Assembly (NCBI GenBank): GCA_019694165.1
Contig: JAIBCL010000009.1
Coordinates: 203,418 to 267,417, forward strand
From: Verrucomicrobiaceae bacterium
GTDB taxonomy: Bacteria; Verrucomicrobiota; Verrucomicrobiia; Verrucomicrobiales; Verrucomicrobiaceae
Direction: 5' to 3'
Length of the DNA: 64,000 bases
Shown: in pieces, positions 35,791 to 48,330 of the stretch
How the letters are laid out: each line of letters starts with the position of its first letter
How positions within the stretch are numbered: the first letter of the stretch is position 1
Program-made: the position numbers and the translations under genes
Notes under the pieces: generated by a model
What the model saw: the letters and a program-made list of their open reading frames with translations, nothing else
Told to the model about the DNA's origin: nothing
The model's database searches: none

Positions 35791-38742
35791 TTACGGTTTC
35801 ACCACCTGCACGCGATAAAACTTTGCCGCCCCGACCGCGCTCGTGTCGGTGAACGACATTGTGCCGCCGTTGCCGGATGTCGGGCCAGTAAGTGTGCTCC
35901 AAGTGGCGAGGCCTGTGCTGTATTGAATCGTGTACGTGCGGTCCGAGAAGGTTGGGCCGAAGCTGATGGTTTGATAGCCGGGCTGGCCGTTCGTGGGCTG
36001 ATTGTCGAGCACGAAAGTCGAGGCGGCGTTGTTCGGGACAAGCCCGGCAGTGTATTTGAAAAGGTTCGTCAATCCGCTGCCGTCGGAGGTCGCATCGTCA
36101 GCTGCCGCTCCTGAATTGGTGGTGGTTCCAAAATAGAGCTGCCTCCAGGACTCGATCGCGGACAAACCCTGGCCCGAAAGCACGAAGTCGAAGGGTGTCC
36201 GCGCCGCATCATTGTTTACCAAGTGAATGGCTGCGGAACGGCTGCCACTCGCGGACGGCGTGAAACGCAACGTCATGGAAGTACCCGATCCAGCGGCAAC
36301 CGTGGCGGCCGGGGCCGTCACCACCGCAAAGTCAGCGGCATTGGTGCCGTCGATCGTGATGCCACTGATCGTCAGCGGGGCCTGACCTGTATTGTTGATG
36401 GTGAGGTAGTGGTCGCTGCTGAAACCGACAGCACGGCTGCCGAAGTTTTCGACGGAAACACCGTCCACCAACGACGAGCCTTCAAACTCGGTGATATCAA
36501 TGTGAGGCAGCGGATTGGCGAGCACGGCGATGGCCGACGAGGGCACGCTGCCCGCATAGTTGCCCCCTGCACCGACGTGAGTGAATCCACCGCCCACCCA
36601 AGCTTCACCATCGATCCAGGCGAGCGCCAGCACGACGTTGTTCACGCCATTGTTGACTCCCGACCATGCGGAGCCGTTCCACTTGGCGATCCGCACTGCG
36701 GAACTCACTCCGCCGGCGGATGTGAAGTCACCACCTGCATAAAGCTCACTAGCTCCCGCCATGAGCGAGTAAACTGTTCCGCCGGATGCGACGCCCGGAC
36801 CGAGCCGTGACCACGAGGACGTGGAGAGGTTCCACGCCGCGATGTTGCTGATGGACGTCACCGAGCCCGCAGCGGTGAAGAATCCGCCGACATAAAGCAC
36901 GCCATTGAGCACGCACAACGAATCCACATGCGAGCCTGTCATGCCCGTGTCCAGCGCCGACCAAGTCGCGCCGTTCCACTTCGCGATCCGGTTGGTGTTG
37001 GCGACGCCTCCGGCGGAGCCGAACTGCCCGCCAACGTAGAGGTCCGTTCCCTGCACGCAGAGCGCATTCACGTAGCTGTCTGCGCCAGCCCCCAGCGCCG
37101 ACCATGAGGTGCCGTTCCACTTTGCGATGCCTGCGGCCGGAATTCCGCCTGCGCTACTGATGTCGCCGCCGACGTAGAGGTCTGAACCCATAACCGCCAG
37201 GGCCTGCACCCTGCCGCTGTTGCTGCCGCGCACGATGCCCGTGCCCAGTGCCGACCATGTCTGGGTCACGGTGTTCCATTTGGCGACACGGTTCGCGGTG
37301 ATGCCTCCTGCGGAAGTGAAGTCGCCGCCCACATACAAATCGCTGCCGATCATGGCCAGGGCAAAGACGTTTGCTGTGCCCGCATTGGCACCACCGATGC
37401 CCGACCCCAGCGCCGACCATGTCCTCGCCGTCTTGTCCCAGCAGGCCACATTGTCTGTCAAAACTCCGCCAGCACTGCGGAATGATCCGCCCACATAGAT
37501 TTTGCTGCCGGCATCGAGAATGGCATACACGTTGGTCGTGTTCACACGGCCAGCCATGCCGTCGCCGGTAATGGGAGCGGACCATGTTCCGCTCGTGATG
37601 TTCCACCTGGCTATGCGGCTGGCTGGCACATTGCCCGCTCGCTGAAATGACTGCGCTACCACATGCAAATCACCGCCGCTCACCAGAGTGGACTGCACAT
37701 AGCTGAAGCCTGTGTATCCCATGCCCGCGCCCAACGCAGACCAGGCAGTGCCATTCCACCCGGCGATACCATCGGTGGTCACTGAACCGGCTGTGGAAAA
37801 GGCGCCCGCAACAAACAGTGTGCCGCCACCCACGGAGAAGCTGTTCACGCCGACAGCACCAGACGGATACGTCACACCGGCACCCAGGGGCGTCCATTTG
37901 CCATCCCACTTGGCGATGTTGTTCACATTGGTGACTCCGGCCATGGCGAAGGTGCCGCCCACATGCAGCGCACCACCGTAAATGGCCAGCGCAGTCACGG
38001 TGCCCGCACCACCACCGCTCGAAGTGACACCTGGATGGTTTTGGAAGAGATCGTCCGACGAAATGAACCTTGACCAGGTCGAACCCGAGAGAGCGGCAAG
38101 ACTGTTGACAGTCAGACCACCTGCGGTGGTGAAAGTGCCGCCGACGTAAACCGTTCCTCCACTCGCAGCCATGCAAGCCACGCTGCCCCCCGGCCCGATG
38201 CCACTGCCAAACGCAGTGAAGGTGCCCGCTGCTGGATTCCACTTGGTGATGCCATTCACGGCGACACCGCCCGCGCTGGTGAAGCTGCCTCCCGCATAAA
38301 GTTCCGCGCCCACGGTGAGCAGGCAAAACACCGTGCCGTTGCTCACGCCATTGTTTCCACCCGTCGAAAGGGGAGACCAAGTGCCAGTTGTCGAATCCCA
38401 TTTGGCGATCCGATTGGCCGCCACGCCGCCAGCCGTGGTGAAATTGCCACCCACATATACATCCGAACCGATCACGGAGATCGACCACACGACCCCGTTG
38501 GTGCCGCTGCCCAGGGGAGTAATCGCGCCAGTGGCCTTGTCCACCCGGGCTACATTGTTTGCCAGGACCGGCCCTATGGAATGAAATACTCCCCCGTAGT
38601 AATAGGCGTCCACAGTTTCAGCCACAGTCTCGACCGCTTCATCGGCACCGGGAATGTTAAAATTCATGGCCCATTGGGGAGAGGCGAACAATGCAGGCTG
38701 CATCAGCAGCACGACAGTCAGGAGAAGGGAGAGCATTTTCAT
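35791..38742 (-). CDS. Secreted 14-repeat beta-propeller protein with choice-of-anchor D and C-terminal module
   Basis: 983 residues from ATG 38742 (signal peptide MKMLSLLLTVVLLMQPALFAS); a GTG far upstream overlaps the previous stop but would delay the signal. I count 14 repeats of about 50 residues with core LYVGGxFTxAGGV, then IAKWN and TWSALGxG, which is two times seven blades. An ASPM/choice-of-anchor-D-type domain follows (about 750-860: YLTINNTGQAPLTISGITIDG, SMTLRFTPSASG). The last ~115 residues (YFGTTTN to FYRVQVVKP) match the C-terminus of the adjacent small secreted protein. It is probably a large surface adhesin or matrix protein and the last gene of a four-gene operon. Confidence 0.8.
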   Translation of the reverse strand: MKMLSLLLTVVLLMQPALFASPQWAMNFNIPGADEAVETVAETVDAYYYGGVFHSIGPVLANNVARVDKATGAITPLGSGTNGVVWSISVIGSDVYVGGNFTTAGGVAANRIAKWDSTTGTWSPLSTGGNNGVSNGTVFCLLTVGAELYAGGSFTSAGGVAVNGITKWNPAAGTFTAFGSGIGPGGSVACMAASGGTVYVGGTFTTAGGLTVNSLAALSGSTWSRFISSDDLFQNHPGVTSSGGGAGTVTALAIYGGALHVGGTFAMAGVTNVNNIAKWDGKWTPLGAGVTYPSGAVGVNSFSVGGGTLFVAGAFSTAGSVTTDGIAGWNGTAWSALGAGMGYTGFSYVQSTLVSGGDLHVVAQSFQRAGNVPASRIARWNITSGTWSAPITGDGMAGRVNTTNVYAILDAGSKIYVGGSFRSAGGVLTDNVACWDKTARTWSALGSGIGGANAGTANVFALAMIGSDLYVGGDFTSAGGITANRVAKWNTVTQTWSALGTGIVRGSNSGRVQALAVMGSDLYVGGDISSAGGIPAAGIAKWNGTSWSALGAGADSYVNALCVQGTDLYVGGQFGSAGGVANTNRIAKWNGATWSALDTGMTGSHVDSLCVLNGVLYVGGFFTAAGSVTSISNIAAWNLSTSSWSRLGPGVASGGTVYSLMAGASELYAGGDFTSAGGVSSAVRIAKWNGSAWSGVNNGVNNVVLALAWIDGEAWVGGGFTHVGAGGNYAGSVPSSAIAVLANPLPHIDITEFEGSSLVDGVSVENFGSRAVGFSSDHYLTINNTGQAPLTISGITIDGTNAADFAVVTAPAATVAAGSGTSMTLRFTPSASGSRSAAIHLVNNDAARTPFDFVLSGQGLSAIESWRQLYFGTTTNSGAAADDATSDGSGLTNLFKYTAGLVPNNAASTFVLDNQPTNGQPGYQTISFGPTFSDRTYTIQYSTGLATWSTLTGPTSGNGGTMSFTDTSAVGAAKFYRVQVVKP

Positions 38743-38825
38743 GATAAGTGAGGATTCAGATTGGAAATACCCGGCCCGCTTACGCTCCAAAACGCCATAG
38801 GGGGAAGTTTTGAGCCGCCGCCGGC

Positions 38826-39734
38826 TCACGGCTTAACCACCTGGATGCGGTAAAACTTCATCTGACCGCCACCGTTTGTATCAGTGACTGTGGTGACGGC
38901 TCCGTTGCCAGCAAGGGAACTGGTGAGCGGGTTCCAGGTCAAGAGGTCGGTGCTGTAGAGGATGGTGTATTGCCGGTCGGCGAAGGTTGGGCCGAAGGAA
39001 ATCGTCTTCTGCGCGGCCTGGCCGCTCACAGACTGGGTGCCTAGATCGAAACGCGAGGCGGAATTGTTCGGGATCAGGCCTGCAGTATACTTGAAGAGAT
39101 TCGTCAGGCCGCTGCCGTCGCTGATCACACTTGGTGCGGCGTTGGAATTGTTCGCCCCGAAGTACTGTATCTGCCAGTCGTCGCCGATGCCATCGCCCGC
39201 GTAGCTGCCAAAATTGTCCTGAATGGTGTCGAGCACGGTGAGGTTCAAGCTGCCGGTGATGCCGCCGAAGGTTCCCTGCACGCTCGCGGCGGTGTCCTGC
39301 GCGACTGTGGCTGCGGTCGCAAGCCCGCTGGCATTGATGCTGGTGATGGGACCACTGAGCACGCTCCAGCTCACGGATGTGGCGAGCAGGTTGTTCGTCG
39401 TCGCATCATCGAGCAACTGCACGGCGCTGATCTGCCGCGTGCCGGTTTCATTGATCGTCAGTAGCGAGGCAGCGAGCTGTAGCGCGGTGACATCGGGCAA
39501 CTGCGCGATGAAGCCGCTTTTCAATGTCTCGGCCGGCGAGGCCACGCCGGAGACTCCTGCGGTGCCGCCCGCGCTGCCGGTGTTTGAGTAGCTGGCGCTC
39601 GATGAATTCGAGCCGCCGGCATCGGCGGTTTCGGCGCTCACCGAATAGCTGGCCGAGGTGCGCGGGCAAGCCAAGGAGGCTTGGACAAAGAGCACGGCGG
39701 TGCCGAGCGAAAGGATGGCTTGCAACAATTTCAT
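38826..39734 (-). CDS. Small secreted protein with Ig-like domain and shared C-terminal module
   Basis: 302 residues from ATG 39734, with signal peptide (ILSLGTAVLFVQASLA). The N-terminal segment SASYSVSAETADAGG, SSSASYSNTGSAGG and SPAETLKSGFIAQL is a pattern common in Verrucomicrobia secreted proteins. A Big-2/Ig-like domain (about 82-170) and a DGIGDDWQIQYFG linker follow. The final ~115 residues (SDGSGLTNLFKYTAGLIPNN, YTILYSTDLLTW, FYRIQVVKP) are closely similar to the end of the propeller protein. Six bases separate it from the SurA-like gene. A surface or sorting-related role is inferred. Confidence 0.75.
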   Translation of the reverse strand: MKLLQAILSLGTAVLFVQASLACPRTSASYSVSAETADAGGSNSSSASYSNTGSAGGTAGVSGVASPAETLKSGFIAQLPDVTALQLAASLLTINETGTRQISAVQLLDDATTNNLLATSVSWSVLSGPITSINASGLATAATVAQDTAASVQGTFGGITGSLNLTVLDTIQDNFGSYAGDGIGDDWQIQYFGANNSNAAPSVISDGSGLTNLFKYTAGLIPNNSASRFDLGTQSVSGQAAQKTISFGPTFADRQYTILYSTDLLTWNPLTSSLAGNGAVTTVTDTNGGGQMKFYRIQVVKP

Positions 39735-39740
39735 GACGGA

Positions 39741-40664
39741 TTAGTTGGGTTGCTGGGCGAGCCATTCGTCATAGCTGCGCTTTGGAAAGGTGACGACGGC
39801 GGCGGTGAGGAACTCGGTGCCGCACTCGCGGGCGACGAAGACCTGGAAGGCTGAAGGTGAATCGACGACGGGGCTGACATCACCGGGCTTGTGCAGATGA
39901 GTGCGCAAGACCTGCCGCAAATCGTCGGGCAGGTCGCAGAAGCGCAGCTTGTCCTCCTCGGCCTTCGCGCCGGCGGCGGCAGATCCCAGAGTCTGGGCGA
40001 GTTCCGCGGTGGCTTCGTTGGAGTAGGATGCGCTGGCGGAGCCGGCATGCTCCGCGTGGCCGGCCGTGATGACTTGCGGCCTGACGGTCGCGGGTGCCTC
40101 AGCGCCGTACAACCACCGCACGCTCAAATGCACCTCTCCGGAACGGCATTCCCTGAGCACGGAGAGCTGGGCGTCGATCCCTTTGGGCTGCTGTTCGAGC
40201 AGCCGGGCACAAACGGCGTCGGCGGCGCTGCTCGGCGCGGCATGCAATGCGGCATCGTGCTGAAATCTGGCGCGCAGGAGCCGCTCGGCGACGATGGGGC
40301 GCACGAAGGCGGCGGCAAAAAGCGCGGAGTCACCGCCGAGCGCGGCTTTGATCTCTGCCAGCACGTCAGGAGCGCGGGTGGTGGTCTCGATGCGCTGCTG
40401 CTCGGCGCGGATGAGATCTGCGGTGACGTGTGTACCGTAGGTCCGGGCGAGAACCGCTTCCTTTTTCAAGTCGGCGCTCACCATCTGCTCGATCGCGGAG
40501 GCTGGCGCGGCTGCTTCAAAAGAAACCTTCGTGCCGGTGCGGTGACTGTGATACACGCGCTCAATGGCGGTGCGCGCCGCCACGAGCCGGGCGATATCTT
40601 CGGCCCCACCTGCCTGCGAGGAGGCGAGAGCGAGGCAGGCAATAAACAAAGTCAGCAGTTTCAT
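39741..40664 (-). CDS. Periplasmic SurA/parvulin-like protein
   Basis: 307 residues from ATG 40664 with a signal peptide (LLTLFIACLALASSQAGG). A long helical N-terminal region (IARLVAARTAIERVYHSH, LIRAEQQRIETTT) resembles the chaperone part of SurA. The C-terminal part LPDDLRQVLRTHLHKPGDVSPVVDS, then FQVFVARE, resembles the end of a PpiC-type rotamase domain, but the central strands are weak. It may be a dedicated chaperone for the large repeat proteins encoded on either side. The family call is by pattern. Confidence 0.6.
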   Translation of the reverse strand: MKLLTLFIACLALASSQAGGAEDIARLVAARTAIERVYHSHRTGTKVSFEAAAPASAIEQMVSADLKKEAVLARTYGTHVTADLIRAEQQRIETTTRAPDVLAEIKAALGGDSALFAAAFVRPIVAERLLRARFQHDAALHAAPSSAADAVCARLLEQQPKGIDAQLSVLRECRSGEVHLSVRWLYGAEAPATVRPQVITAGHAEHAGSASASYSNEATAELAQTLGSAAAGAKAEEDKLRFCDLPDDLRQVLRTHLHKPGDVSPVVDSPSAFQVFVARECGTEFLTAAVVTFPKRSYDEWLAQQPN

Positions 40665-40708
40665 GGCACAAGTTCGACTAAGTTTGGGCAAATGCGTCCA
40701 GGCCATGG

Positions 40709-43700
40709 TTAGGGATGCGTGTAGAGATACATCGTCTGCGCGGGATCATAGACGAACGTGTCGGAAGGAGTGTCCCCGGAGCTTCCCATGCCGCCCCAGA
40801 GCAGCATTTGAGATCCCGTCCATACGGCGGCGTGCTGGCTTCGAGGGGATGGAGCCCCGGCCGTGGTGGTGGGTGCCCAGGTGCTGGTGACAGGGTCAAA
40901 GCGGGCACCATCCCCCAAGGCTCCGCCTGCACCGTTGCCACCCCAGATGATCATTTCGCCGCCCGACCAGACGGCGCTGTGACTGGTGCGCGCGGCGGGA
41001 GTGCCGGCCAGCGTGTTGGGCAGGGCGCTCCAGGAATTGGAGTTCTGATTGTAGCGCGCTCCATCATTGGTGTTGCTTCCCCCCCAGACGATCATCTCAG
41101 TGCCCGTCCAGATGGCGGTATGTCCGGCGCGGGCGGATGGCGCGCCGGTCGCCGGCAGCGCGGTCCATTGGTCGATCGCGGGATTGTAGCTCGCGCCGCT
41201 GTTGAGGCTGCCTGACTGCATGGTGTTGCCGCCAAAGATGACCATGCCGCTGCCCGTCCAGACTGCGGTGTGGGCCAGGCGCGCAGCCGGCGCATTGGTG
41301 AGCGTCGTAGCCGACCACAAGCCTGCGCCTCCGTTGGCGCTTGGATTGAAGCGGCCGCCTGTGTTGGTTTGCGTCGTGGCACCTGTCTGCCCGCCCCAGA
41401 CCACCATCTGCGTTCCGGTCCAGATGGCCGAGTGCTGGTTGCGGGCGGCTGGCGTGTTGGGGAGAGTGCCGGGGATGAGCGTCCAGGTGTTCGTGGCAGG
41501 ATTGTAGCGCCCGCCGGTGGTGCCTTCCGTGGTGCCGCCGCCGGTGCCGCCCCAGATGATCATCTCCGTGCCAGTCCACACGGCGCTGTGAGAGGCGCGA
41601 GGACTGGGCGCTCCGGCGACGGCCAGAGCGCGCCAAAGGTTGGCGGCAGGATTGTAACGCGCACCGGTGTTCAGGTAATTAGTGGCCATGTTATTGGCGC
41701 CACCCCACACAATCATCTCGGTCCCGGTCCACACGGTGGAAAAACCGATGCGTCCGGCGGGAGCAGCGAGAGCACCGTTGGCCGACCACGAATCGGTGTC
41801 CGGATTGAACCGCATCAAGTCATTGAACGCCTGCGAGGAGTCGTGACCGCCAAACACGAGCATCTCGGCACCGGTCCAGACGGCCGTCGCCTCGCTGCGA
41901 GCCACGGGCGATGCCTGGGGAGGAGCGATCTGGTTCCAAGTGTCCGCAGCGGGATTGTAGCGCCCGCCATAGTTGAGGTTGCCATAGCCGCCGTTTGATT
42001 CCCCACCCCAGACGAGCATCTCATTCCCCGTCCACACGGCAGAATGCAGGCTCCGCGGCACGGGAGCGGTGTTCGTAGAAAGGGCGGTCCATGCAAGCGT
42101 CGTAGGATTGTAGCGGGCTCCGGAGTTGACGGGGGCAGACCCATTGGTCCCGCCCCACACGATCATGTCCGTGCCTGTCCACACGGCGGTATGGCCGGCG
42201 CGCGCGGCCGGTGCGCCAGCGGATATGTTTGCCCAGGTGTTCGTGGACGGCACATAGCGCCCTCCGGTGGAGACAGGCGTGCCGCCGCTGCCATAGCCGC
42301 CCCAGACGAGCATCTGAGTGTCCGTCCACACGGCGGTGTGGTCATAAGATGCCGCCGGCTGCAGGGTGGAAGACAGGGCTGACCAGGTGTTGGTCGCTGG
42401 CGAATAGGCACGACCGCTTTGCAATGCCGTGCCAGAGCCATTGAGGCCACCCCACTCCAGCATCTGCGTGCCCGTCCACACAGCAGCATGGCGCGAGCGG
42501 CCAATGTCGGTGGCAATGGCCGTCCAGGTGTCGGTGGCCGGATTGTAACGCGCGCCATCAGCGAGAGTGGCCGCTCCGCTGTAACCACCATGCACGATCA
42601 TTTCCGCACCCGTCCAAACGGCGGCGAACTGCTGCCGCGCGGAGGGCGCATTGGTGCCCGACATGGTAAGCCAGGCATTGGTGGCGGGAAAGTACCGCAT
42701 CCCATCGTTGAGCTTGGTGCCGAGGAAGTTCCTGCCCCCCCATATGATGGCTTCGCTGCCGGTCCACACCATCGCGTGGCTGTAGCGCTCCGACGGACCG
42801 AATGCCGAGCCGACATAGGGAATGGTGCTGGCCGCCGTGGGCACCCATGAATCCGTGGCAGGTGAGTAACGCCCGCCCGTGCCAGCATAGTCCGTCCCCC
42901 AAATGATCATCTCGCTGCCGGTCCACACGGCGGTGTGTCCCTGCCGCGCGGAAGGAGCCTGGTTGTTGCTCACCGGCGTCCATGAGTCCGTCGAAGGATT
43001 GTAACGGGCACCGTCTCCCAGGAGCGTCAGATGGATCCCGCCCCAGACGATCATTTCCGAATCGGTGCCCACTGCCGTATGGGCCGCGCGGCTGCTGGGC
43101 GCTCCCGTTGCGGAGATGGGGGACCATGCATCCAGCCCCGGATGGTATCGCGCGCCGTCGTTCAAGTTGCCCGCCAAGCCATTGCCGCCCCACATGTAGA
43201 ATGCATCGTTCACCGCCGCCATGACATGTTCTGCCCGCCCTGCCGGGGCGCCCGCACTGCTGGCGGCACGCCATGTGTTGGTGAATGCATTAAAGAAGGC
43301 GCCGTCATTGAAAAACGCCCCGCTCTGGTCCTTGCCGCCCCAGACAAATACCTCGCCACTCTTGTCCCAAACCGACGCGGTATGATTGAGGCGCGGAGAT
43401 GGCGCGCCGGCTGTGCTGATTGCCGTCCAGGACGCAGCTCCGGGTGCCCAGATGCCGCCGGAGTTCAGGGCGGCATTGTTTGCGGTGCTGATACCGGCCC
43501 ACACGACCACATGCTTGCCCGTCCATGTCATCGTGTGAAAAATCCGCGAAGCCGGCATGCCGGTCACGGGCAGCGCCGTCCACGAATCCGTCGTGGGATT
43601 GTAGCGTCCGCCCGTGTTGCCACTGTCCACTTCGATACCGCCCCAAATGATCATCTCGCTTCCTGTCCACACCGCCGTGTGCGCGTTGCGTGCCGCAGGG

Positions 43701-44626
43701 GCGGCTGTAGTCGCCACGGGCGTCCAGAAATTCGACGAGGGATTATAGCGTGCCCCGGTGGCCAGCGAGCCACCATAGGTCGCATCATAACCGCCCCAGA
43801 TGATCATCTCGCTGCCTGTCCACACCGCCGTGTGATGATGGCGAGGAGAAGGCGATGCCCCACCCGTGCGCGTCTCCCACGCATCTCCGATGGTCACATG
43901 CGAGACCTTCCGAAAGCCGGAGGACTCCAGCGCCGGATTCACCGTGGGCGAGGCGATCATCGCCCCGTAGGGCAGGCCGGTTTGACCGCTCTGGTTCAGG
44001 ATCGTGCTCACCGCTCCAGAGGCGATGTTGGCCGCCTGCACGGCGTGATCCGCCAATTGCGACGTCCCCACCGCTCCCGCGGCGATGGCACTGGAAGTGA
44101 CAGCACCGGCGCTCAGATGCGTGCTGCTCACGGCACCGCTGGCGATTTGCGCGCTCCCCACCGCGCCACTGGCGATTTTTGACGACGTGATCGCGCCATC
44201 GGGCACATTGCCTGCCATCATCGCATACCCAACCGCCGCAATGCGCTGGTCCGGTGTCAGGAGTTGGGAACCGTGGGTGCCGTCATTGAACCAGACGCGC
44301 AGCCGCACGTCGGCGTTGTTGAACACCGTGCTCGGCATCACGGTCATGTTCGTGAGCGTCGCATCGCCGAGCAGCACGCTGTAAAGCCCCTTCGTCACGG
44401 TGAGCGTGACGGCTGCCGTCGGCTCGCTGCCCGCCGTGCTACTGCCGTTGTTGCTCCAGTAGGTCTGCGAGCCGGTTGCATTGACGAGCGCGAACTTGAA
44501 CTGGCCACTGCCGTCGAAGTTAGTCGTGCCGACGGCGACCTTCCCCTGATAGTTGATGAGCTGGGGGACTTGGGCATGGAGAATGCCGCCGACAAACGCG
44601 AGAGCCAGGAGTAGCAGGTGTTTCAT
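40709..44626 (-). CDS. Giant secreted kelch-repeat protein (21 repeats) with N-terminal GAV-repeat stalk
   Basis: 1305 residues from ATG 44626 (signal peptide MKHLLLLALAFVGGILHAQ). Residues ~20-140 form a beta domain (LINYQGKVAVGTTNFDGSG, LLTPDQRIAAVGYAMMAG). Residues ~145-210 hold about six 10-residue repeats ending in GAV (IASGAV, LSAGAV, IAAGAV), like a collar or triple-stranded stalk. Then I count 21 kelch units of about 50 residues with core HTAVWTGSEMIIWGG, then GxRYNPxTxxW. The total of 21 equals three seven-bladed propellers. It is the first of four same-strand secreted genes and lies 171 bases after the ECF sigma gene. A large surface protein for binding or adhesion is likely. Confidence 0.85.
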   Translation of the reverse strand: MKHLLLLALAFVGGILHAQVPQLINYQGKVAVGTTNFDGSGQFKFALVNATGSQTYWSNNGSSTAGSEPTAAVTLTVTKGLYSVLLGDATLTNMTVMPSTVFNNADVRLRVWFNDGTHGSQLLTPDQRIAAVGYAMMAGNVPDGAITSSKIASGAVGSAQIASGAVSSTHLSAGAVTSSAIAAGAVGTSQLADHAVQAANIASGAVSTILNQSGQTGLPYGAMIASPTVNPALESSGFRKVSHVTIGDAWETRTGGASPSPRHHHTAVWTGSEMIIWGGYDATYGGSLATGARYNPSSNFWTPVATTAAPAARNAHTAVWTGSEMIIWGGIEVDSGNTGGRYNPTTDSWTALPVTGMPASRIFHTMTWTGKHVVVWAGISTANNAALNSGGIWAPGAASWTAISTAGAPSPRLNHTASVWDKSGEVFVWGGKDQSGAFFNDGAFFNAFTNTWRAASSAGAPAGRAEHVMAAVNDAFYMWGGNGLAGNLNDGARYHPGLDAWSPISATGAPSSRAAHTAVGTDSEMIVWGGIHLTLLGDGARYNPSTDSWTPVSNNQAPSARQGHTAVWTGSEMIIWGTDYAGTGGRYSPATDSWVPTAASTIPYVGSAFGPSERYSHAMVWTGSEAIIWGGRNFLGTKLNDGMRYFPATNAWLTMSGTNAPSARQQFAAVWTGAEMIVHGGYSGAATLADGARYNPATDTWTAIATDIGRSRHAAVWTGTQMLEWGGLNGSGTALQSGRAYSPATNTWSALSSTLQPAASYDHTAVWTDTQMLVWGGYGSGGTPVSTGGRYVPSTNTWANISAGAPAARAGHTAVWTGTDMIVWGGTNGSAPVNSGARYNPTTLAWTALSTNTAPVPRSLHSAVWTGNEMLVWGGESNGGYGNLNYGGRYNPAADTWNQIAPPQASPVARSEATAVWTGAEMLVFGGHDSSQAFNDLMRFNPDTDSWSANGALAAPAGRIGFSTVWTGTEMIVWGGANNMATNYLNTGARYNPAANLWRALAVAGAPSPRASHSAVWTGTEMIIWGGTGGGTTEGTTGGRYNPATNTWTLIPGTLPNTPAARNQHSAIWTGTQMVVWGGQTGATTQTNTGGRFNPSANGGAGLWSATTLTNAPAARLAHTAVWTGSGMVIFGGNTMQSGSLNSGASYNPAIDQWTALPATGAPSARAGHTAIWTGTEMIVWGGSNTNDGARYNQNSNSWSALPNTLAGTPAARTSHSAVWSGGEMIIWGGNGAGGALGDGARFDPVTSTWAPTTTAGAPSPRSQHAAVWTGSQMLLWGGMGSSGDTPSDTFVYDPAQTMYLYTHP

Positions 44627-44797
44627 AAGTCTGAGGAGTGATGGGCACACACGATGCCCTTCACTGCCTTGCTACCCGGCTGCCGCGAGCTTGTAACAGG
44701 TCTGATCGAAGTATTTTTCGCGCCGTGACGAATCGTGCGAATGACGCAGCGGGTTGCAGGTCGGCCGCGAGCAATGCGATGCGAACCGGCGCAGGTT

Positions 44798-45531
44798 TCA
44801 CCTGGCGCCAAACAAGCTCCGCAGGCTGGCGATCTCGGCGGGAACTTCTTCGTCGAGATCCACGGTCTGGCGGACTTCTTCCTCGAAGAGCTTCCGGTAG
44901 TCGCGCAGCAGGCGGGAGTTGGCGACGCGAAGTGCGGTGGTTTTCATGCCTAGGCTGCTGGCTATGGCATCGGCATTCTCGTCGCGCAGGCTGCCGCCGC
45001 GCAGAAGCGTGGGCCTCAGAGCGCGAAACAATTCGCCGCGTCCGTTGGACTCGAAGCGGAGGTTCAGGCGGCTGAGCACGTGCTGCATCAGCTCCTGCGC
45101 CCATTTGCGCTCGAACACGCGCTCGGGCGTATCCGCGTCAGTGAAGTGCTCACGGAGATAGCGTGTCTCGGCCTCGGTCAGGGCAGCCTCGGAGTCGGTG
45201 CTCACTTCTCTGTCGCGGCGCGCGTGATCACGGTGCCAGTTGATGAGGAAGCGGCCGAGTGCAGCGGCGAGCAGAGAGCGCAGACGGCCTTTTTCCGCAT
45301 GGGCGTTTTCAAAGGTCTCAAGGCGCAGCAGCTTGGCGAGGAAGTCGTGCAGCGCGTCCTGTGCATCGTGATGGTCGAGACCGCGACGGCGGATGTAGCA
45401 GTAAAGCGGGTAGTGATACTGCGCGCAGATTTCGTCGAGCGCGCGGGCGGCCACGGACGCATCCCGCGAGCGGATGCGGGAGATGAGCGTCCACTGGGTG
45501 GTGGGAAAGCTGGGGTCTTTGCTGCGGTCGC

Positions 45532-45535
<4 letters not shown>
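44798..45535 (-). CDS. ECF-type RNA polymerase sigma factor of the kinase-linked group
   Basis: 245 residues from ATG 45535, which overlaps the kinase stop (ATGA at 45532-45535). FPTTQWTLISRIRS and YHYPLYCYIRRRGLDHHDAQDALHDFLAKLL are the region 2 blocks typical of the planctomycete/verrucomicrobial ECF factors that are encoded with Ser/Thr kinases. Region 4 is IASSLGMKTTALRVANSRLLRDYRKLFEEEV. No anti-sigma factor is present; phosphorylation by the neighbouring kinase is the likely control, by analogy with other kinase-linked ECF groups. The four secreted genes just downstream on the same strand are plausible targets. Confidence 0.88.

Positions 45536-48330
<2,795 letters not shown>

Noticed and set aside
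35791..44626. CRISPR array or satellite DNA because of many repeated motifs
   Set aside because: The repeats are protein repeats of about 150 bases with diverged DNA, inside long open frames; no short identical repeats with spacers.
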